Numbered from the stretch's first letter, positions 53,220-62,481 are shown. The stretch: 64,000 nucleotides of DNA from Tsukamurella sp. TY48 (GCF_019656655.1 NZ_BPMV01000001.1:3100001-3164000), one strand, 5' to 3'. Numbers and translations: made by a program. The notes: a model not told the origin generated them from the letters alone.

Positions 53220-55679
53220 ATGACAGCAGTACCCGATACCGCCGCCGACCACCCCGCCGCCGGTCTCACGACGGCGCAGGTGCAGGAGCGGGTGCGCGAG
53301 GGCAAGGTCAACAAGCTGCCGAACCGCTCGGGCCGCAGCACGTGGGACATCATCCGCGCGAACGTCTTCACCCGGATCAACGCGATGCTGGGTGTGCTGT
53401 TCGTCCTCGTGCTGTTCACCGGCTCGCTGATCAACGGGCTGTTCGGCCTGCTCATCGTGTTCAACTCGGCGATCGGCATCATCCAGGAGCTGCGCGCGAA
53501 GAAGACGCTCGATTCGCTCGCCATCGTCGGGCAGGCCCGGCCGGTGGTGCGGCGCGACGGACAGTCCGTGGAGATCCCGCAATCCGACGTGGTACTCGAC
53601 GACGTGATCGAGGTGGGGCCGGGCGATCAGATCGTGGTCGACGGCGAGACCATCGCCTCCGAAGCCCTGGAGATCGACGAGTCCCTCCTCACCGGCGAGG
53701 CCGACCCCGTCGACAAGCAGCCGGGTGACGAGATCTTCTCCGGCAGCTTCGTGGTGTCCGGGTCCGGCACGTACCGCGCCACCAAGGTCGGCGCCGATGC
53801 CTACGCGGCCCAGCTTGCCGACGAGGCCAGCAAGTTCACCCTCGTCGATTCGGAGCTGCGCTCGGGCATCGACCGCATCCTCCAGGTGATCACCTGGCTG
53901 CTGGTCCCTGCAGGCGTGCTCACCGTGGTGAACCAGCTGGTGATCTCGCGGCAGAGCCTCGACCAGGCGATCCTCGGCATGGTCGCGGCCCTCGTGCCGA
54001 TGATCCCCGAGGGGCTCGTGCTCATGACCTCGATCGCCTTCGCCGTCGGCGTGGTGCGCCTGGGCCAGCGCAAGTGCCTGGTGCAGGAACTCCCCGCGAT
54101 CGAGGGCCTCGCGCGTGTGAACGTGGTGTGCGCCGATAAGACCGGCACCCTCACCGAGAACGGCATGCGACTGTCCGAGGTGGACGTGCTCCACGGGGAC
54201 CGCAGCGACATCGAGCAGGCACTGGCCGCCATCGCCGCGCTCGACCCGCGACCCAACGCCAGCGTCCAGGCCATCGCCGAGGCCTACCCGGATTCGCCCG
54301 GATGGCGGGCCACCGCGATCGCCCCGTTCAGCTCCGCCAAGAAGTGGTCCGGAATCTCCCTCGCCGAGGGCGATTCCCCGCGCGGCAACTGGATCCTCGG
54401 GGCCGCCGACGTGCTCCTCGATCCCGAGTCCGACGGTGCGCGGCGCGCCACCGAGCTCGGTTCGACGGGGCTGCGGGTGCTGCTCGTGGCCACCACCGAT
54501 GTACCTGTCGACACCGACACCGGCGACCTGGCCGCACCCGGAAACCTGGTGCCCCGCGCGCTGATCGCGCTGGAGCAGCGGGTGCGCCCGGACGCGCGCG
54601 GCACCCTCGACTACTTCGACTCGCAGGGCGTCGCGGTGAAGGTGATCTCCGGCGACAACGCGGTATCCGTAGGCGCCGTCGCGCATTCGCTCGGACTCGG
54701 CTCGCCGGATTCCTCCGTGGACGCCCGGAAGCTGCCCGCCGAGAACGTCGAGCTGGGCACCGTCGTCACCGACAACGTGACCTTCGGGCGCGTGCGCCCC
54801 GATCAGAAGCGGGCCATGGTCAAGGCGCTCCAGTCCCGTGGCGACACCGTGGCCATGACCGGCGACGGAGTCAACGACGTGCTCGCCCTCAAGGACGCCG
54901 ATATCGGTGTCGCGATGGGCTCGGGCAGCTCCGCCGCGCGCTCGGTGGCCCAGATCGTGCTGCTGGACAACAAGTTCGCCACGTTGCCGTACGTGGTGGG
55001 CGAGGGCCGCCGGGTGATCGGCAACATCGAGCGCGTCGCGAACCTGTTCCTCACCAAGACGGTGTACGCGGTGCTGCTGGCGTGGCTCGTGGGCCTCGCG
55101 GGCATCGGCGCCAAGCTGTTCGGCTTCACCCCGATCTCGTACCCGTTCCAGCCCATTCACGTGACGATCGCGGCCTGGTTCACCATCGGTATCCCGGCCT
55201 TCGTCATGTCGCTGGCGCCGAACAACGAGCGGGCTAAGACCGGCTTCGTGGGCCGTGTGCTGCGCCTGGCCGCACCGTCGGGCACGGCCGTGGGCCTGGC
55301 CACTTTCCTGTGCTGGGTGGTGGTGAACCCCGGCGGATCGGGTGCCGCCGTCGGCGGCAAGGCGGCTGCGCTCACGACCCAGCAGATCCAGGCTTCGACC
55401 GCGGCGCTCATCACGCTGCTCGTCGGCTCGCTGTGGGTGCTGGCCCTGGTGGCGCGGCCGTACAACTGGTGGAAGATCCTGCTGGTCGGGGTGTCCGTAG
55501 CGTTCTACGTGGTGCTGTTCTCCATCCCCTGGGCGCAGCAGAAGTTCTTCCTGGACATCAGCGATCCGCAGATGGTGGGCACCGGGTTCGCCTTCGGCGC
55601 CGCCGCGATCGTGATGGTGGAGGTGTTCCGCCGCCTCGCGCCCAAGGTCTTCCACGGGGTTTCCCGCAGAAAGCGATAA
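53220..55679 (+). CDS. ctpE: CtpE-like cation-transporting P-type ATPase
   Basis: An 819-residue P-type ATPase of the P2-like CtpE branch. The actuator motif [11 protein letters not shown] (TGE) is near residue 158, the phosphorylation site [10 protein letters not shown] near 306, and the hinge [20 protein letters not shown] near 546. There are about ten membrane helices, with PEGL in helix 4 (MIPEGLVLM, about 261). No N-terminal metal-binding CxxC. Mycobacterial CtpE imports calcium; the same is likely here but specificity is inferred. A small membrane protein gene follows four bases downstream. Confidence 0.9.
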   Translation: MTAVPDTAADHPAAGLTTAQVQERVREGKVNKLPNRSGRSTWDIIRANVFTRINAMLGVLFVLVLFTGSLINGLFGLLIVFNSAIGIIQELRAKKTLDSLAIVGQARPVVRRDGQSVEIPQSDVVLDDVIEVGPGDQIVVDGETIASEALEIDESLLTGEADPVDKQPGDEIFSGSFVVSGSGTYRATKVGADAYAAQLADEASKFTLVDSELRSGIDRILQVITWLLVPAGVLTVVNQLVISRQSLDQAILGMVAALVPMIPEGLVLMTSIAFAVGVVRLGQRKCLVQELPAIEGLARVNVVCADKTGTLTENGMRLSEVDVLHGDRSDIEQALAAIAALDPRPNASVQAIAEAYPDSPGWRATAIAPFSSAKKWSGISLAEGDSPRGNWILGAADVLLDPESDGARRATELGSTGLRVLLVATTDVPVDTDTGDLAAPGNLVPRALIALEQRVRPDARGTLDYFDSQGVAVKVISGDNAVSVGAVAHSLGLGSPDSSVDARKLPAENVELGTVVTDNVTFGRVRPDQKRAMVKALQSRGDTVAMTGDGVNDVLALKDADIGVAMGSGSSAARSVAQIVLLDNKFATLPYVVGEGRRVIGNIERVANLFLTKTVYAVLLAWLVGLAGIGAKLFGFTPISYPFQPIHVTIAAWFTIGIPAFVMSLAPNNERAKTGFVGRVLRLAAPSGTAVGLATFLCWVVVNPGGSGAAVGGKAAALTTQQIQASTAALITLLVGSLWVLALVARPYNWWKILLVGVSVAFYVVLFSIPWAQQKFFLDISDPQMVGTGFAFGAAAIVMVEVFRRLAPKVFHGVSRRKR

Positions 55680-55683
55680 CCAG

Positions 55684-56073
55684 GTGGAACTCATCTTCCC
55701 CGGAGCTCCGCTCGCGTGCGCTCTGGGAGCGGCTGCGGCCTGGCTCGTATTCGTGTCACCGGCCGAGCTCGCGGGTGCAGTGGCCCGGGAAGCCGCGGGT
55801 TGGATCGCAATCACATTGGCGACGCTGGCGATTCTTCCGCTCATTGCGCTCGTGCTCGGTCTGCTTCTGTTGGACACGACGGGCGAGGTCGAGGCGAGCA
55901 CCGCGGTGGCGGTGGCAATCACGGCTACGGTGGCGGCGTGTGCGGCGGCGTTGTACGTCGGGTGCATCCGGCGGGTGCGGTTCTTGGCCGTGCCGATCTT
56001 CGCCTTCGGCGCGGGGGTGCCGTGGTTCTGGTGGTTCCTCCTGGTCGGCGATTGGTCGTTCGGTCCGACCTGA
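55684..56073 (+). CDS. Small membrane protein downstream of ctpE
   Basis: A 129-residue protein with four hydrophobic helices (about 8-28, 37-62, 70-93, 99-122; for example WIAITLATLAILPLIALVLG and AVPIFAFGAGVPWFWWFLLV). Not recognised. GTG 55684 starts four bases after the ctpE stop, so it is likely co-transcribed. Whether it is a subunit is unknown. Confidence 0.6.
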   Translation: MELIFPGAPLACALGAAAAWLVFVSPAELAGAVAREAAGWIAITLATLAILPLIALVLGLLLLDTTGEVEASTAVAVAITATVAACAAALYVGCIRRVRFLAVPIFAFGAGVPWFWWFLLVGDWSFGPT

Positions 56074-56111
56074 CGGGCTCTTTCGGGGGCTCGCGGGTGA
56101 GGTGCGAGGCG

Positions 56112-56117
56112 TAGGGT
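56112..56117 (+). promoter_or_regulatory. -10 box of the gene at 56124 (leaderless)
   Basis: TAGGGT, six bases, then ATG 56124. Confidence 0.5.
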
Positions 56118-56123
56118 CCAGGT

Positions 56124-56648
56124 ATGGACACGGAAGCTGAGGGATCGGAGACCGTGGTCGAACCGAGCGATGTTCGCGTTCGCGCGGTCTGGGAATCACT
56201 GGCGTCGCCCCTGGCGATCGCCTTCGTCACCGACAGTCGGGTGGTTCTGCTCGACGAGGCGGAGCTCGCTGCGCTCGACGACGGCGGCACCGACCTGGTG
56301 GTGGGCGACCTCTGCATCGGCGGTACCGATGAGCAACGCCGCACCCTGTTGGACGAGGCGCGACAGGTCTCCGACCGTGAGTATCAGGAGATGGGTGACG
56401 TGGACGTCGCCGTGGTGGACGGCGCCGTCGAGCTGCGGCGCACGGCCGGCGACGGCTTGCAGGAGTCGGCTCCCGCGGTGGTCGCCGCACTACTGGAGCA
56501 CGAGCGCAACGGGTGGCGGAACCGGGGCGTGAACTACGCCAAATGGAGTTTCACCTGCGGCGATCACTACTTCGTCACCACGCCCCTACGCGCGGCGTTC
56601 GTCGCGGATCGGATCGCCACCGCGCTCGACCACGCGGGCCGTCGCTGA
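56124..56648 (+). CDS. Soluble protein of unknown function
   Basis: A 174-residue acidic protein (MDTEAEGSETVVEPSDVRVR at the start) that I do not recognise. The C-terminal third NGWRNRGVNYAKWSFTCGDH followed by YFVTTPLRAAF looks like a compact conserved domain. No membrane segment. It has a leaderless-type promoter of its own and ends one base before the convergent universal stress protein gene. Confidence 0.6.
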   Translation: MDTEAEGSETVVEPSDVRVRAVWESLASPLAIAFVTDSRVVLLDEAELAALDDGGTDLVVGDLCIGGTDEQRRTLLDEARQVSDREYQEMGDVDVAVVDGAVELRRTAGDGLQESAPAVVAALLEHERNGWRNRGVNYAKWSFTCGDHYFVTTPLRAAFVADRIATALDHAGRR

Positions 56649-56649
56649 C

Positions 56650-57507
56650 TCAGAGTTCGCGCGGAACAACGATCATCGGGACCGCCACCACGCGCAGCAT
56701 CTTCGCGGCCGTCGTGCCGAGGAACAGCCTGCGCGGTGCCGCGAGCCTGCTGGATCCGACCAGGACCACGTCGCCGGGCTGCCAGTCGAGTCGCCGCACG
56801 GCGTCCTCCACGCTGGGGCCGGTGACCACGGCCGAACGCACTTCGACGACGGCGGGCAACTTGCCGCGGGCCTCGTCGAGCAGGCGTTCGGCGTGCTTCT
56901 CCGCGGCGTAGACGGCGTTCGGGTCGTCACTGCGCTTGGCGGGCATGAGATCGAGCGCGATGAGCGAGACGAGGCGCAGGGGCACGCCGGCGCGCTGGCT
57001 CCCGCGGATGGCGGTGGCCAGCACGGCATCGGCACCGGATCGTGTACCCAACGCGCAGGTGATCTCGCGGACGGTGCGGACACCCTGATTGCGGAACCCC
57101 CGCGGCGCGAGGGCCACCGGCAGCGGTGCCGAGTGAATCAGGTCGTTGACTACCGAGCCCAGGGAGTACGGACCCAGCAGGCCTCCACCGGAGCCGCCCG
57201 CCACGATCAGGGTCGCGCCCACTCGCGCGGCTTCGGCGATGATGCCCTCCGCGATCGAGTCGTAGATCCCGATGTGCGTGGACACCGGGATGTCGTCGGT
57301 CACCAGATCCCGCGCCTCGGCCAACCACTCGTCGGCCTGGGCGGTGAGCACATCGTCGAAATCCCCGGGAGCGAGCGCTGCGTTGCCATCGGGAGGAACG
57401 ATCATGCCGATCGCGAGCTCCGCATCGAAGGTGCGGGCGAGCTGCGCACCGAGCACGACGGCATCGCGGCCGCCGTCGGTGGCGAGGTAGGCCACGTAGA
57501 CGATCAC
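56650..57507 (-). CDS. Universal stress protein, two tandem UspA-like domains
   Basis: A 285-residue protein with two UspA folds. Domain 1 (about 1-138) has GATLIVAGGSGGGLLGPYSL then SVVNDLIHSAPLPVALAP, and domain 2 (about 140-285) has DVVLVGSSRLAAPRRLFLGT then TAAKMLRVVAVPMIVVP. The G-x2-G-x9-G-(S/T) ATP pattern is present in modified form. GTG 57507 overlaps the amine oxidase stop by four bases (GTGA), so it is translated from the same mRNA, an unusual pairing. Confidence 0.88.
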   Translation of the reverse strand: MIVYVAYLATDGGRDAVVLGAQLARTFDAELAIGMIVPPDGNAALAPGDFDDVLTAQADEWLAEARDLVTDDIPVSTHIGIYDSIAEGIIAEAARVGATLIVAGGSGGGLLGPYSLGSVVNDLIHSAPLPVALAPRGFRNQGVRTVREITCALGTRSGADAVLATAIRGSQRAGVPLRLVSLIALDLMPAKRSDDPNAVYAAEKHAERLLDEARGKLPAVVEVRSAVVTGPSVEDAVRRLDWQPGDVVLVGSSRLAAPRRLFLGTTAAKMLRVVAVPMIVVPREL

Positions 57508-59462
57508 GAGCAACAGCCTCCGTCCGTGGGGGAATCATCCTGCTCAGTGCAGCATTTCGCGGGCGAGGGTGCCACGTCGAGCGAAGGGTTGCGGTCGAAG
57601 AAGCCGAAGGGCTTGAGCCAAAAACTCACCGTGTCGGAGGGCATGATCGGCCAGTCCTCGGGCCGGGTGATGTGGTGGATGCCGAAGGTGTACCAGAGCA
57701 CCACGTCGGTGTTCTCGATGTTCCGGTCGGCGGCGGTCCACGCCGGAAGACCCATGCCGGAGCCGCCCTGGTTGACGAATTCACCCGCCGGCCAGCGTTC
57801 GTCGGCGGCGTTCGGGGTCACCCACAGCGTGTGCTTGATCGCCTCGCAACGGCCGAGGATGGGCGAATCGTCGGGGAACATCGGGGGGAAGGCGCCACTG
57901 GGTGCGAGCTTGTAGGCGGGGGAGAGGCCGATACCCGTTGTGACGTTGTCGTTGGCGATCTTCCACGATCGCTGCGTGGCGTAGTTCGGGTTCTGTTTGC
58001 CCTCGGATTCCGTGCGCAGCGGCGTGTTCACCTGCTGCAGCGACAATCCGTACGGATTGTCGGGGCCCACGGGAACCGGCTCGGTATCGGAGCGGTAGAC
58101 GGTGTTCTGCTCGCCATCGATATCCAGATCCATACGGGCCGTGAGGAAGTGCTGGTGGAACGGCGCGTAGGTGCGCTGATCGACGAGCGTGCCGTGCGGG
58201 TGCGCGGCGCCCTCGGCGATGTGACTGACCACCATGATGCCGGTGGCGCGGACCTCGCACTCGATGCTGCCGTCCTGGTAGAACCGCCAGTAGGTGAGGT
58301 ACTCGTAGTTCGCGACGGTCACGTGGAAGGAGACCGTGAGGCGGCGCATGCGCCGGACCTCCGACCCCGCATGGTGATCCACGTGCTTCCACAGGACCGC
58401 GTTGTCCTCCTCGTGGATGCAGACCGCGTTCTCGATGCGGTAGGGATCACCCTTGCTGTTGTGCAGGGTCGCATCCAGGTACCTGATCTCGCCCAGGCAG
58501 TCGCAGCCCAGCGCGAGTGAGGTGGTCATGAAGCCGAGACCCCACTCGCCGATGTCGAAGGCGGTGCGGCGGTAGTGATCGTCGCAGTGGTCGCGGTACG
58601 GCACCATCATCTCGGCGAACGAGAGCCGGTGGGCGATCTTGCGTTCGGTGCCGTTGTCGTTGTACGTGACGGCGTGCAGCGTCATGCCCTCGCGATAGTT
58701 GAAACCCACACGCAGTGACCAGTTCTGCCACGAGAGCTTGTTGCCCTCGAGGGTGAACGACGGCCCCTCGGGCTGCGTGATCTCCAGCGGCTTGAGCGGG
58801 CCGCGAGTATCGGCGTCACGGATCTCCTTGGGCACCATGCGCGGCACGTACTCGCCCATGATCTTCGGGCGGTCCACGCGGAACGTGTCCTCGATCTCGA
58901 GCAGTTCCATGGTGGCGAGGTCGATGACGCAGTGGAGGCCGTTCACCGGCCCGGCGTACGGATTCGCGCCCTCGGCCGCCCGCACCCAGGTGTCCGACCA
59001 GCCGATGCGGCGGCCCTTGTACTTCTCGGGGATGAGCACCTCGCCGTACGTCCAGGTGTCCATGAACACCAGGTCCAGGTCGGTGATGCCGCGGTCGGCG
59101 AGCGCGGCGATCACGTCAGGGTGTGCACGGAGGGCCTCGTCGGCTTCGACCCACTCGTCGACGGTGACGTTCGGCTGTACGTCCGGGACGTGCTCGAAGG
59201 AGGTGACGGCACCGTCGGTCAGCGAGATCCGGGCCCGGAACGTGCGGTTCGAGCTCCGGTCGTACAGGACGGCCTGGGCTGCGCGCTCGCACGGCGCACC
59301 GTCGGCGTCGAAGGCGGCGATCTCGGGCTTGCTCGGCTCGATCATCTCGATCGACGCGTACCGCCAGTTCTCGTCCACGTCGTGCGCGTCCGCGAGCAGC
59401 CTCGTGACCGCCCGGAATTCATCGGCGGTCAGCGGGTCGAGGGGATGCTGGAAATCGCTCAT
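57504..59462 (-). CDS. Copper-containing primary amine oxidase (TPQ enzyme)
   Basis: A 652-residue enzyme that oxidises primary amines to aldehydes with release of ammonia and hydrogen peroxide. The cofactor tyrosine is in N385-Y386-E387-Y388 (NYEY, made into topaquinone). The base aspartate is D303 in AFDIGEWG. Copper ligands are H436 and H438 (FHQHF) and one of H596/H597 (GIHHITRP). The length matches bacterial tyramine/histamine oxidases (about 640). No signal peptide, so cytoplasmic. The last 17 residues hold four cysteines (KCCTEQDDSPTDGGCCS). ATG 59462 is preceded at a distance by AGAGAGG. Regulated by the palindromic region upstream. Confidence 0.94.
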   Translation of the reverse strand: MSDFQHPLDPLTADEFRAVTRLLADAHDVDENWRYASIEMIEPSKPEIAAFDADGAPCERAAQAVLYDRSSNRTFRARISLTDGAVTSFEHVPDVQPNVTVDEWVEADEALRAHPDVIAALADRGITDLDLVFMDTWTYGEVLIPEKYKGRRIGWSDTWVRAAEGANPYAGPVNGLHCVIDLATMELLEIEDTFRVDRPKIMGEYVPRMVPKEIRDADTRGPLKPLEITQPEGPSFTLEGNKLSWQNWSLRVGFNYREGMTLHAVTYNDNGTERKIAHRLSFAEMMVPYRDHCDDHYRRTAFDIGEWGLGFMTTSLALGCDCLGEIRYLDATLHNSKGDPYRIENAVCIHEEDNAVLWKHVDHHAGSEVRRMRRLTVSFHVTVANYEYLTYWRFYQDGSIECEVRATGIMVVSHIAEGAAHPHGTLVDQRTYAPFHQHFLTARMDLDIDGEQNTVYRSDTEPVPVGPDNPYGLSLQQVNTPLRTESEGKQNPNYATQRSWKIANDNVTTGIGLSPAYKLAPSGAFPPMFPDDSPILGRCEAIKHTLWVTPNAADERWPAGEFVNQGGSGMGLPAWTAADRNIENTDVVLWYTFGIHHITRPEDWPIMPSDTVSFWLKPFGFFDRNPSLDVAPSPAKCCTEQDDSPTDGGCCS

Positions 59463-59563
59463 CGGGGCGGGAGCCTCTCTGGTCGGGTCGTGCGCGCGCG
59501 TGGATCGATCATCTCCACAGTGCTCCGTGCCACACCGTGAAGCACGCGCCGGTGCGTCCATTG

Positions 59564-59569
59564 ATCCTA
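59564..59569 (-). promoter_or_regulatory. -10 box of the amine oxidase gene
   Basis: TAGGAT on the minus strand gives a leader of about 95 bases. No good -35 is visible; instead a 17-base palindrome covers that region, which suggests control by a bound factor. Confidence 0.5.
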
Positions 59570-59576
59570 TGGTCGT

Positions 59577-59593
59577 CGCTCCGAATCGGAGCG
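59577..59593. promoter_or_regulatory. 17-base perfect palindrome at the amine oxidase -35 region
   Basis: CGCTCCGAATCGGAGCG, with eight-base arms around one base, begins eight bases upstream of the -10 box. It is placed as a repressor or activator site would be. Confidence 0.6.
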
Positions 59594-59653
59594 CGATTCG
59601 AGCGTCGTGCGACGCCGGGCTGCGGGCCAGAGGGGATCGGATTACTTGTCGCT

Positions 59654-59704
59654 CTCGGATTCTGTCCGCGATGGACACTGCGTCCGAAATGGACAGAATC
59701 CGAG
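59654..59704. promoter_or_regulatory. Nested inverted repeats upstream of the amine oxidase
   Basis: Outer arms CTCGGATTCTGTCC (59654-59667) and GGACAGAATCCGAG (59691-59704) are perfect over 14 bases. Inside them lie two tandem palindromes, GTCC-N5-GGAC at 59664 and 59682, 18 bases apart. It may be a double operator for the amine oxidase, or the terminator hairpin of the FUSC gene that ends at 59741, though no T run follows. Confidence 0.6.
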
Positions 59705-59740
59705 TGTCGCGCGCCGGGGAGATGTTCCGCCCGCTGAGAA

Positions 59741-61396
59741 TCATTCGGTTCGGTCGACGAAGCGTCGTGTCCAGGCGGCACCGTCAGGCAGGGGGCGGTC
59801 GTGTGGCGCGGTCCAGAATGCCGAGAGCAGGTCGTAGCCGGAGTGCACGAGTCGCGCTTGCGCGGGCCAGTGTTGATCGGTCCACTCAGGCTCGTTGTGT
59901 GCCGAGTCGATGGCCGCGCGCACGCATCCCTCCACCTCGAAGTGCAGGCACCGCGCCTGTTCGCGGGCAGGCTCCGCGCCCACCTCATCGGGCCGGTCGA
60001 CGAGTGCGAGGGCGGTGGAGCGCACGCGTTGCGCGGTCCATTCGAAGGTGCGACGGTGCGCGTTCGGATACAGGAAGTACATCGCCAGGAAGGCGACGAT
60101 CACGCCGATCACGGTCTCCAAGAGCCGGTCCCGGATCACGGGTCCGGCCGACCCCGTCGTCGCGCCGGCGCCGCTCGCCATCAGCGCGACTGGCGTGATG
60201 AAGGTGACCGCCGCCGCGTAGTTCCGCGTGATCATCATCTCGATGCAGAACTGGAGCACGGCCACGATCGCGATGAGCGCGTACCCGGTCGGTCCGAGCC
60301 CGTACAGCGCCGCATAGAGAGCGAGCCCGACTGCGGTCCCCATGAAACGCTGCAGGCCGCGCACGGTGCCGTGTACTCGATCGACACCGGATTGGAGTAC
60401 GACCAGGGCGCTGATGGCAGCCCAATGCGGGCGGTCGAAACCGAGCGCGAGACTCGCGGCGCCGGCGGCGATGCATGCGACACCGACTCGGACTGCCGTC
60501 ACCATCGCGTGCGAGGACATCGTCAACGAGCGCCGCAGGCGGTGGCGGATGCTCGGCCGCATCGTCGAGGTGGTCACCTCGCGCGTGGGGTCCACACCCG
60601 CGGATTCGACGGTGTCGTCCTGCGTGGCTGTGAAGCGGTGGTTGGCATCGCGAAGGCGTTCCAGGAGAGGGGCGTCGGCGGAGCGTGCACCGGCGCGGGC
60701 ATCGTCCATCGTGGACCACGCCGCAATGAGCGCCGATCCGGCGGCGTTGCGTTGCGTGGCGGTCCGCGCGCCGTCGGGGGCGAGGTACGCGTCGACCGCC
60801 CCGACGGCGCGGTTGACCGCCTCGCGCTGCGGACGCGACGGATCACGAAGCGCACCGGCCATGGACACGACGACCGACGACACCACTCCCAGCGCGGTGC
60901 CGACGACGAGTGACGCCGCACCGGCTCCCGCCTCGGTGGCGATCACGGCACCCGATCCCACCAGAGCGAAGAACAACGCCCCCGGCGGACCGAGGCGCAG
61001 TGCATCGACCACGTAGACCGCGAGGACTGCCGGGACGACCACCATCAGTACCGACGCTATCCGGATCGGGACACTGCTCTCGGGGATCACCGATCCGAGT
61101 GCGGTGCCGACGATCACGCTGAGTAGCAGAGCGATTCCGGCGATGCCCACCACCTGTGCGCGGATGCGGTAGGCGCGGCCCTCGCCGTACAGGACCGCGA
61201 AGGCGCCGAACGTCGCGAACAGGGCCGACGATCCGTGGCCGGCGGCAACCATGCCCGCGCCCGGAATTCCGACCGCCGCTGCGGCCCGCAGCCCCGCACC
61301 CCAGCGCCACGGCCCGGCCGCCGACTGCGCGAAGACGAGTGATCGCACACGACTGACCGGCGGGAGTGGATCGTGGTTCGGTTCGCCAGCAGTCAC
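59741..61396 (-). CDS. FUSC-family membrane protein
   Basis: A 551-residue protein with two bundles of about six helices (about 30-185 and 305-440) separated by a cytoplasmic domain of about 120 residues. Segments such as MVAAGHGSSALFATFGAFAV, YGEGRAYRIRAQVVG and FDRPHWAAISALVVLQSGVD with RVHGTVRGLQRFMGTAVGLA are typical of the FUSC/AaeB/YccC aromatic-acid exporter fold. It may export aromatic acids; linkage to the amine oxidase (which yields aromatic aldehydes) is suggestive but unproven. The GTG start has no obvious RBS. Confidence 0.85.
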   Translation of the reverse strand: MTAGEPNHDPLPPVSRVRSLVFAQSAAGPWRWGAGLRAAAAVGIPGAGMVAAGHGSSALFATFGAFAVLYGEGRAYRIRAQVVGIAGIALLLSVIVGTALGSVIPESSVPIRIASVLMVVVPAVLAVYVVDALRLGPPGALFFALVGSGAVIATEAGAGAASLVVGTALGVVSSVVVSMAGALRDPSRPQREAVNRAVGAVDAYLAPDGARTATQRNAAGSALIAAWSTMDDARAGARSADAPLLERLRDANHRFTATQDDTVESAGVDPTREVTTSTMRPSIRHRLRRSLTMSSHAMVTAVRVGVACIAAGAASLALGFDRPHWAAISALVVLQSGVDRVHGTVRGLQRFMGTAVGLALYAALYGLGPTGYALIAIVAVLQFCIEMMITRNYAAAVTFITPVALMASGAGATTGSAGPVIRDRLLETVIGVIVAFLAMYFLYPNAHRRTFEWTAQRVRSTALALVDRPDEVGAEPAREQARCLHFEVEGCVRAAIDSAHNEPEWTDQHWPAQARLVHSGYDLLSAFWTAPHDRPLPDGAAWTRRFVDRTE

Positions 61397-61474
61397 ATAC
61401 TCATTCCATCACCCCGCGGGGACTGCGAAACTGCGGGGAATCACCTCAGCCCAAGGGACGCGACACCCGGCTCG

Positions 61475-62176
61475 TCACAGGAGCACCAGACCTTCGAGGC
61501 CGGGGGTGGCGGCTGTGGCGCTGAAGAATTCCGAGATCGGGATGGCTGCGGCGCCGTCTCCGGCAGATATAGCAACGATCTGGCCCTCGGAATCGAGAAC
61601 GGCCGCACCCGACCTGCCCGCGGGAGAGGTGAAGCCCGACAGGCGCAGGAGACGGTTCGGTTCGATCTCCACCCGGAACCGCTCGCCGATACCCATGACC
61701 TTCACCTTGTCGCCCGCGTTGGCGACGGCGCCCGGCGCAGAAACGGACCAGCCGACGCCCGGCTCGAGCTTCACCGCAACCGCAGACCATGTGCCGTTGC
61801 CACCCCGGACAACGGCGGCGATCGTCCCGAGTAGCGCCCTGGCGTCAACGTTCTCGATCTGGGTGCCCACGGGTGCCGCGCACTCCTTGCCGACGATCGC
61901 GTAGCGGACCTGATTCTCGCCCTGCCCCTGAGCGGCCGTCATGCCGAGCTGGCACGTCGCATTCGATCCCACCGGCGCCACGATGATTCCCGGTGTCGCG
62001 GATTGCAGTGGAACAGGATCGCCGGGCGCGATCGGCGGGGGCGACGATCGGCTCATCAGAGATGTTGGTCCGTACTGAATCGGGCCGTCATCCGGAGCGG
62101 AGCAACCGGTGAGGAGCACCAGCAGCGCCAACGATGCACCACGGTATCGACTGATCACGGATTCACGATTCCACAT
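61475..62176 (-). CDS. Lipoprotein with a degenerate trypsin-like fold
   Basis: A 233-residue predicted lipoprotein with signal SLALLVLLTGC (Cys25). The mature part looks like a chymotrypsin-fold protein: beta-rich segments, the strand VRYAIVGKECA where proteases have the His loop, and AGRSGAAVLDSEGQIVAIS, which aligns with the GDSGGPV serine region but keeps only S. No catalytic His or Asp is evident, so it is probably not an active protease. ATG 62176 is assumed; GTG 62158 is an in-frame alternative that gives a more usual signal length. Confidence 0.7.
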   Translation of the reverse strand: MWNRESVISRYRGASLALLVLLTGCSAPDDGPIQYGPTSLMSRSSPPPIAPGDPVPLQSATPGIIVAPVGSNATCQLGMTAAQGQGENQVRYAIVGKECAAPVGTQIENVDARALLGTIAAVVRGGNGTWSAVAVKLEPGVGWSVSAPGAVANAGDKVKVMGIGERFRVEIEPNRLLRLSGFTSPAGRSGAAVLDSEGQIVAISAGDGAAAIPISEFFSATAATPGLEGLVLL

Positions 62177-62276
62177 GACGGTGATCGTGGGAAGAGGCTG
62201 GACGCGCGGCACCGACGCCCTATGTGGCATGTGGTGGGGGTGGCGTGCCCCAAGAGATGCGGCGGATACAAAAAAG

Positions 62277-62349
62277 TGCCCCCGGCAGGATTCGAACCTG
62301 CGGCCTTTCGCTCCGGAGGCGAACGCTCTATCCCCTGAGCTACGGGGGC
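62277..62349 (-). tRNA. tRNA-Arg (anticodon CCG)
   Basis: A 73-base cloverleaf on the minus strand: acceptor GCCCCCG pairs with CGGGGGC, D-arm GCTC/GAGC, anticodon stem TTCGC/GCGAA with loop CTCCGGA (anticodon CCG), T-arm GCAGG/CCTGC around TTCGAAT. CCA is not encoded: CAC and a run of six T follow, a natural terminator. It reads CGG codons. It lies just upstream of, and opposite to, argS. Confidence 0.95.
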
Positions 62350-62469
62350 GCAGGGCTACGCAAGGTTAGCGCATCGTCACGGCAGACCGGAAACCGGCTG
62401 GCGGGCCCGTGGCGCGTCGCGGCCCCGTCATCGGTACGTCCTGCCTGCTGGGGCGAACTCCCCGCACCA

Positions 62470-62475
62470 TAGGAT
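62470..62475 (+). promoter_or_regulatory. -10 box of argS (leaderless)
   Basis: TAGGAT, six bases, then GTG 62482. Confidence 0.55.
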
Positions 62476-62481
62476 GTACCG

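Noticed and set aside
52710-55967. Open frame of 1085 codons on the minus strand opposite ctpE
   Set aside because: Only the last 155 codons (from ATG 53177) look like a real membrane protein; the rest is antisense to the P-type ATPase.
59654-59704. Insertion-sequence end or attachment site
   Set aside because: The inverted repeat is a single compact hairpin with nested palindromes, with no transposase, target duplication or tRNA nearby.
62109-62369. Short plus-strand frames with a product like KCPRQDSNLRPFAPEANALS
   Set aside because: This is the well-known false protein from reading through a tRNA gene in antisense, here tRNA-Arg.
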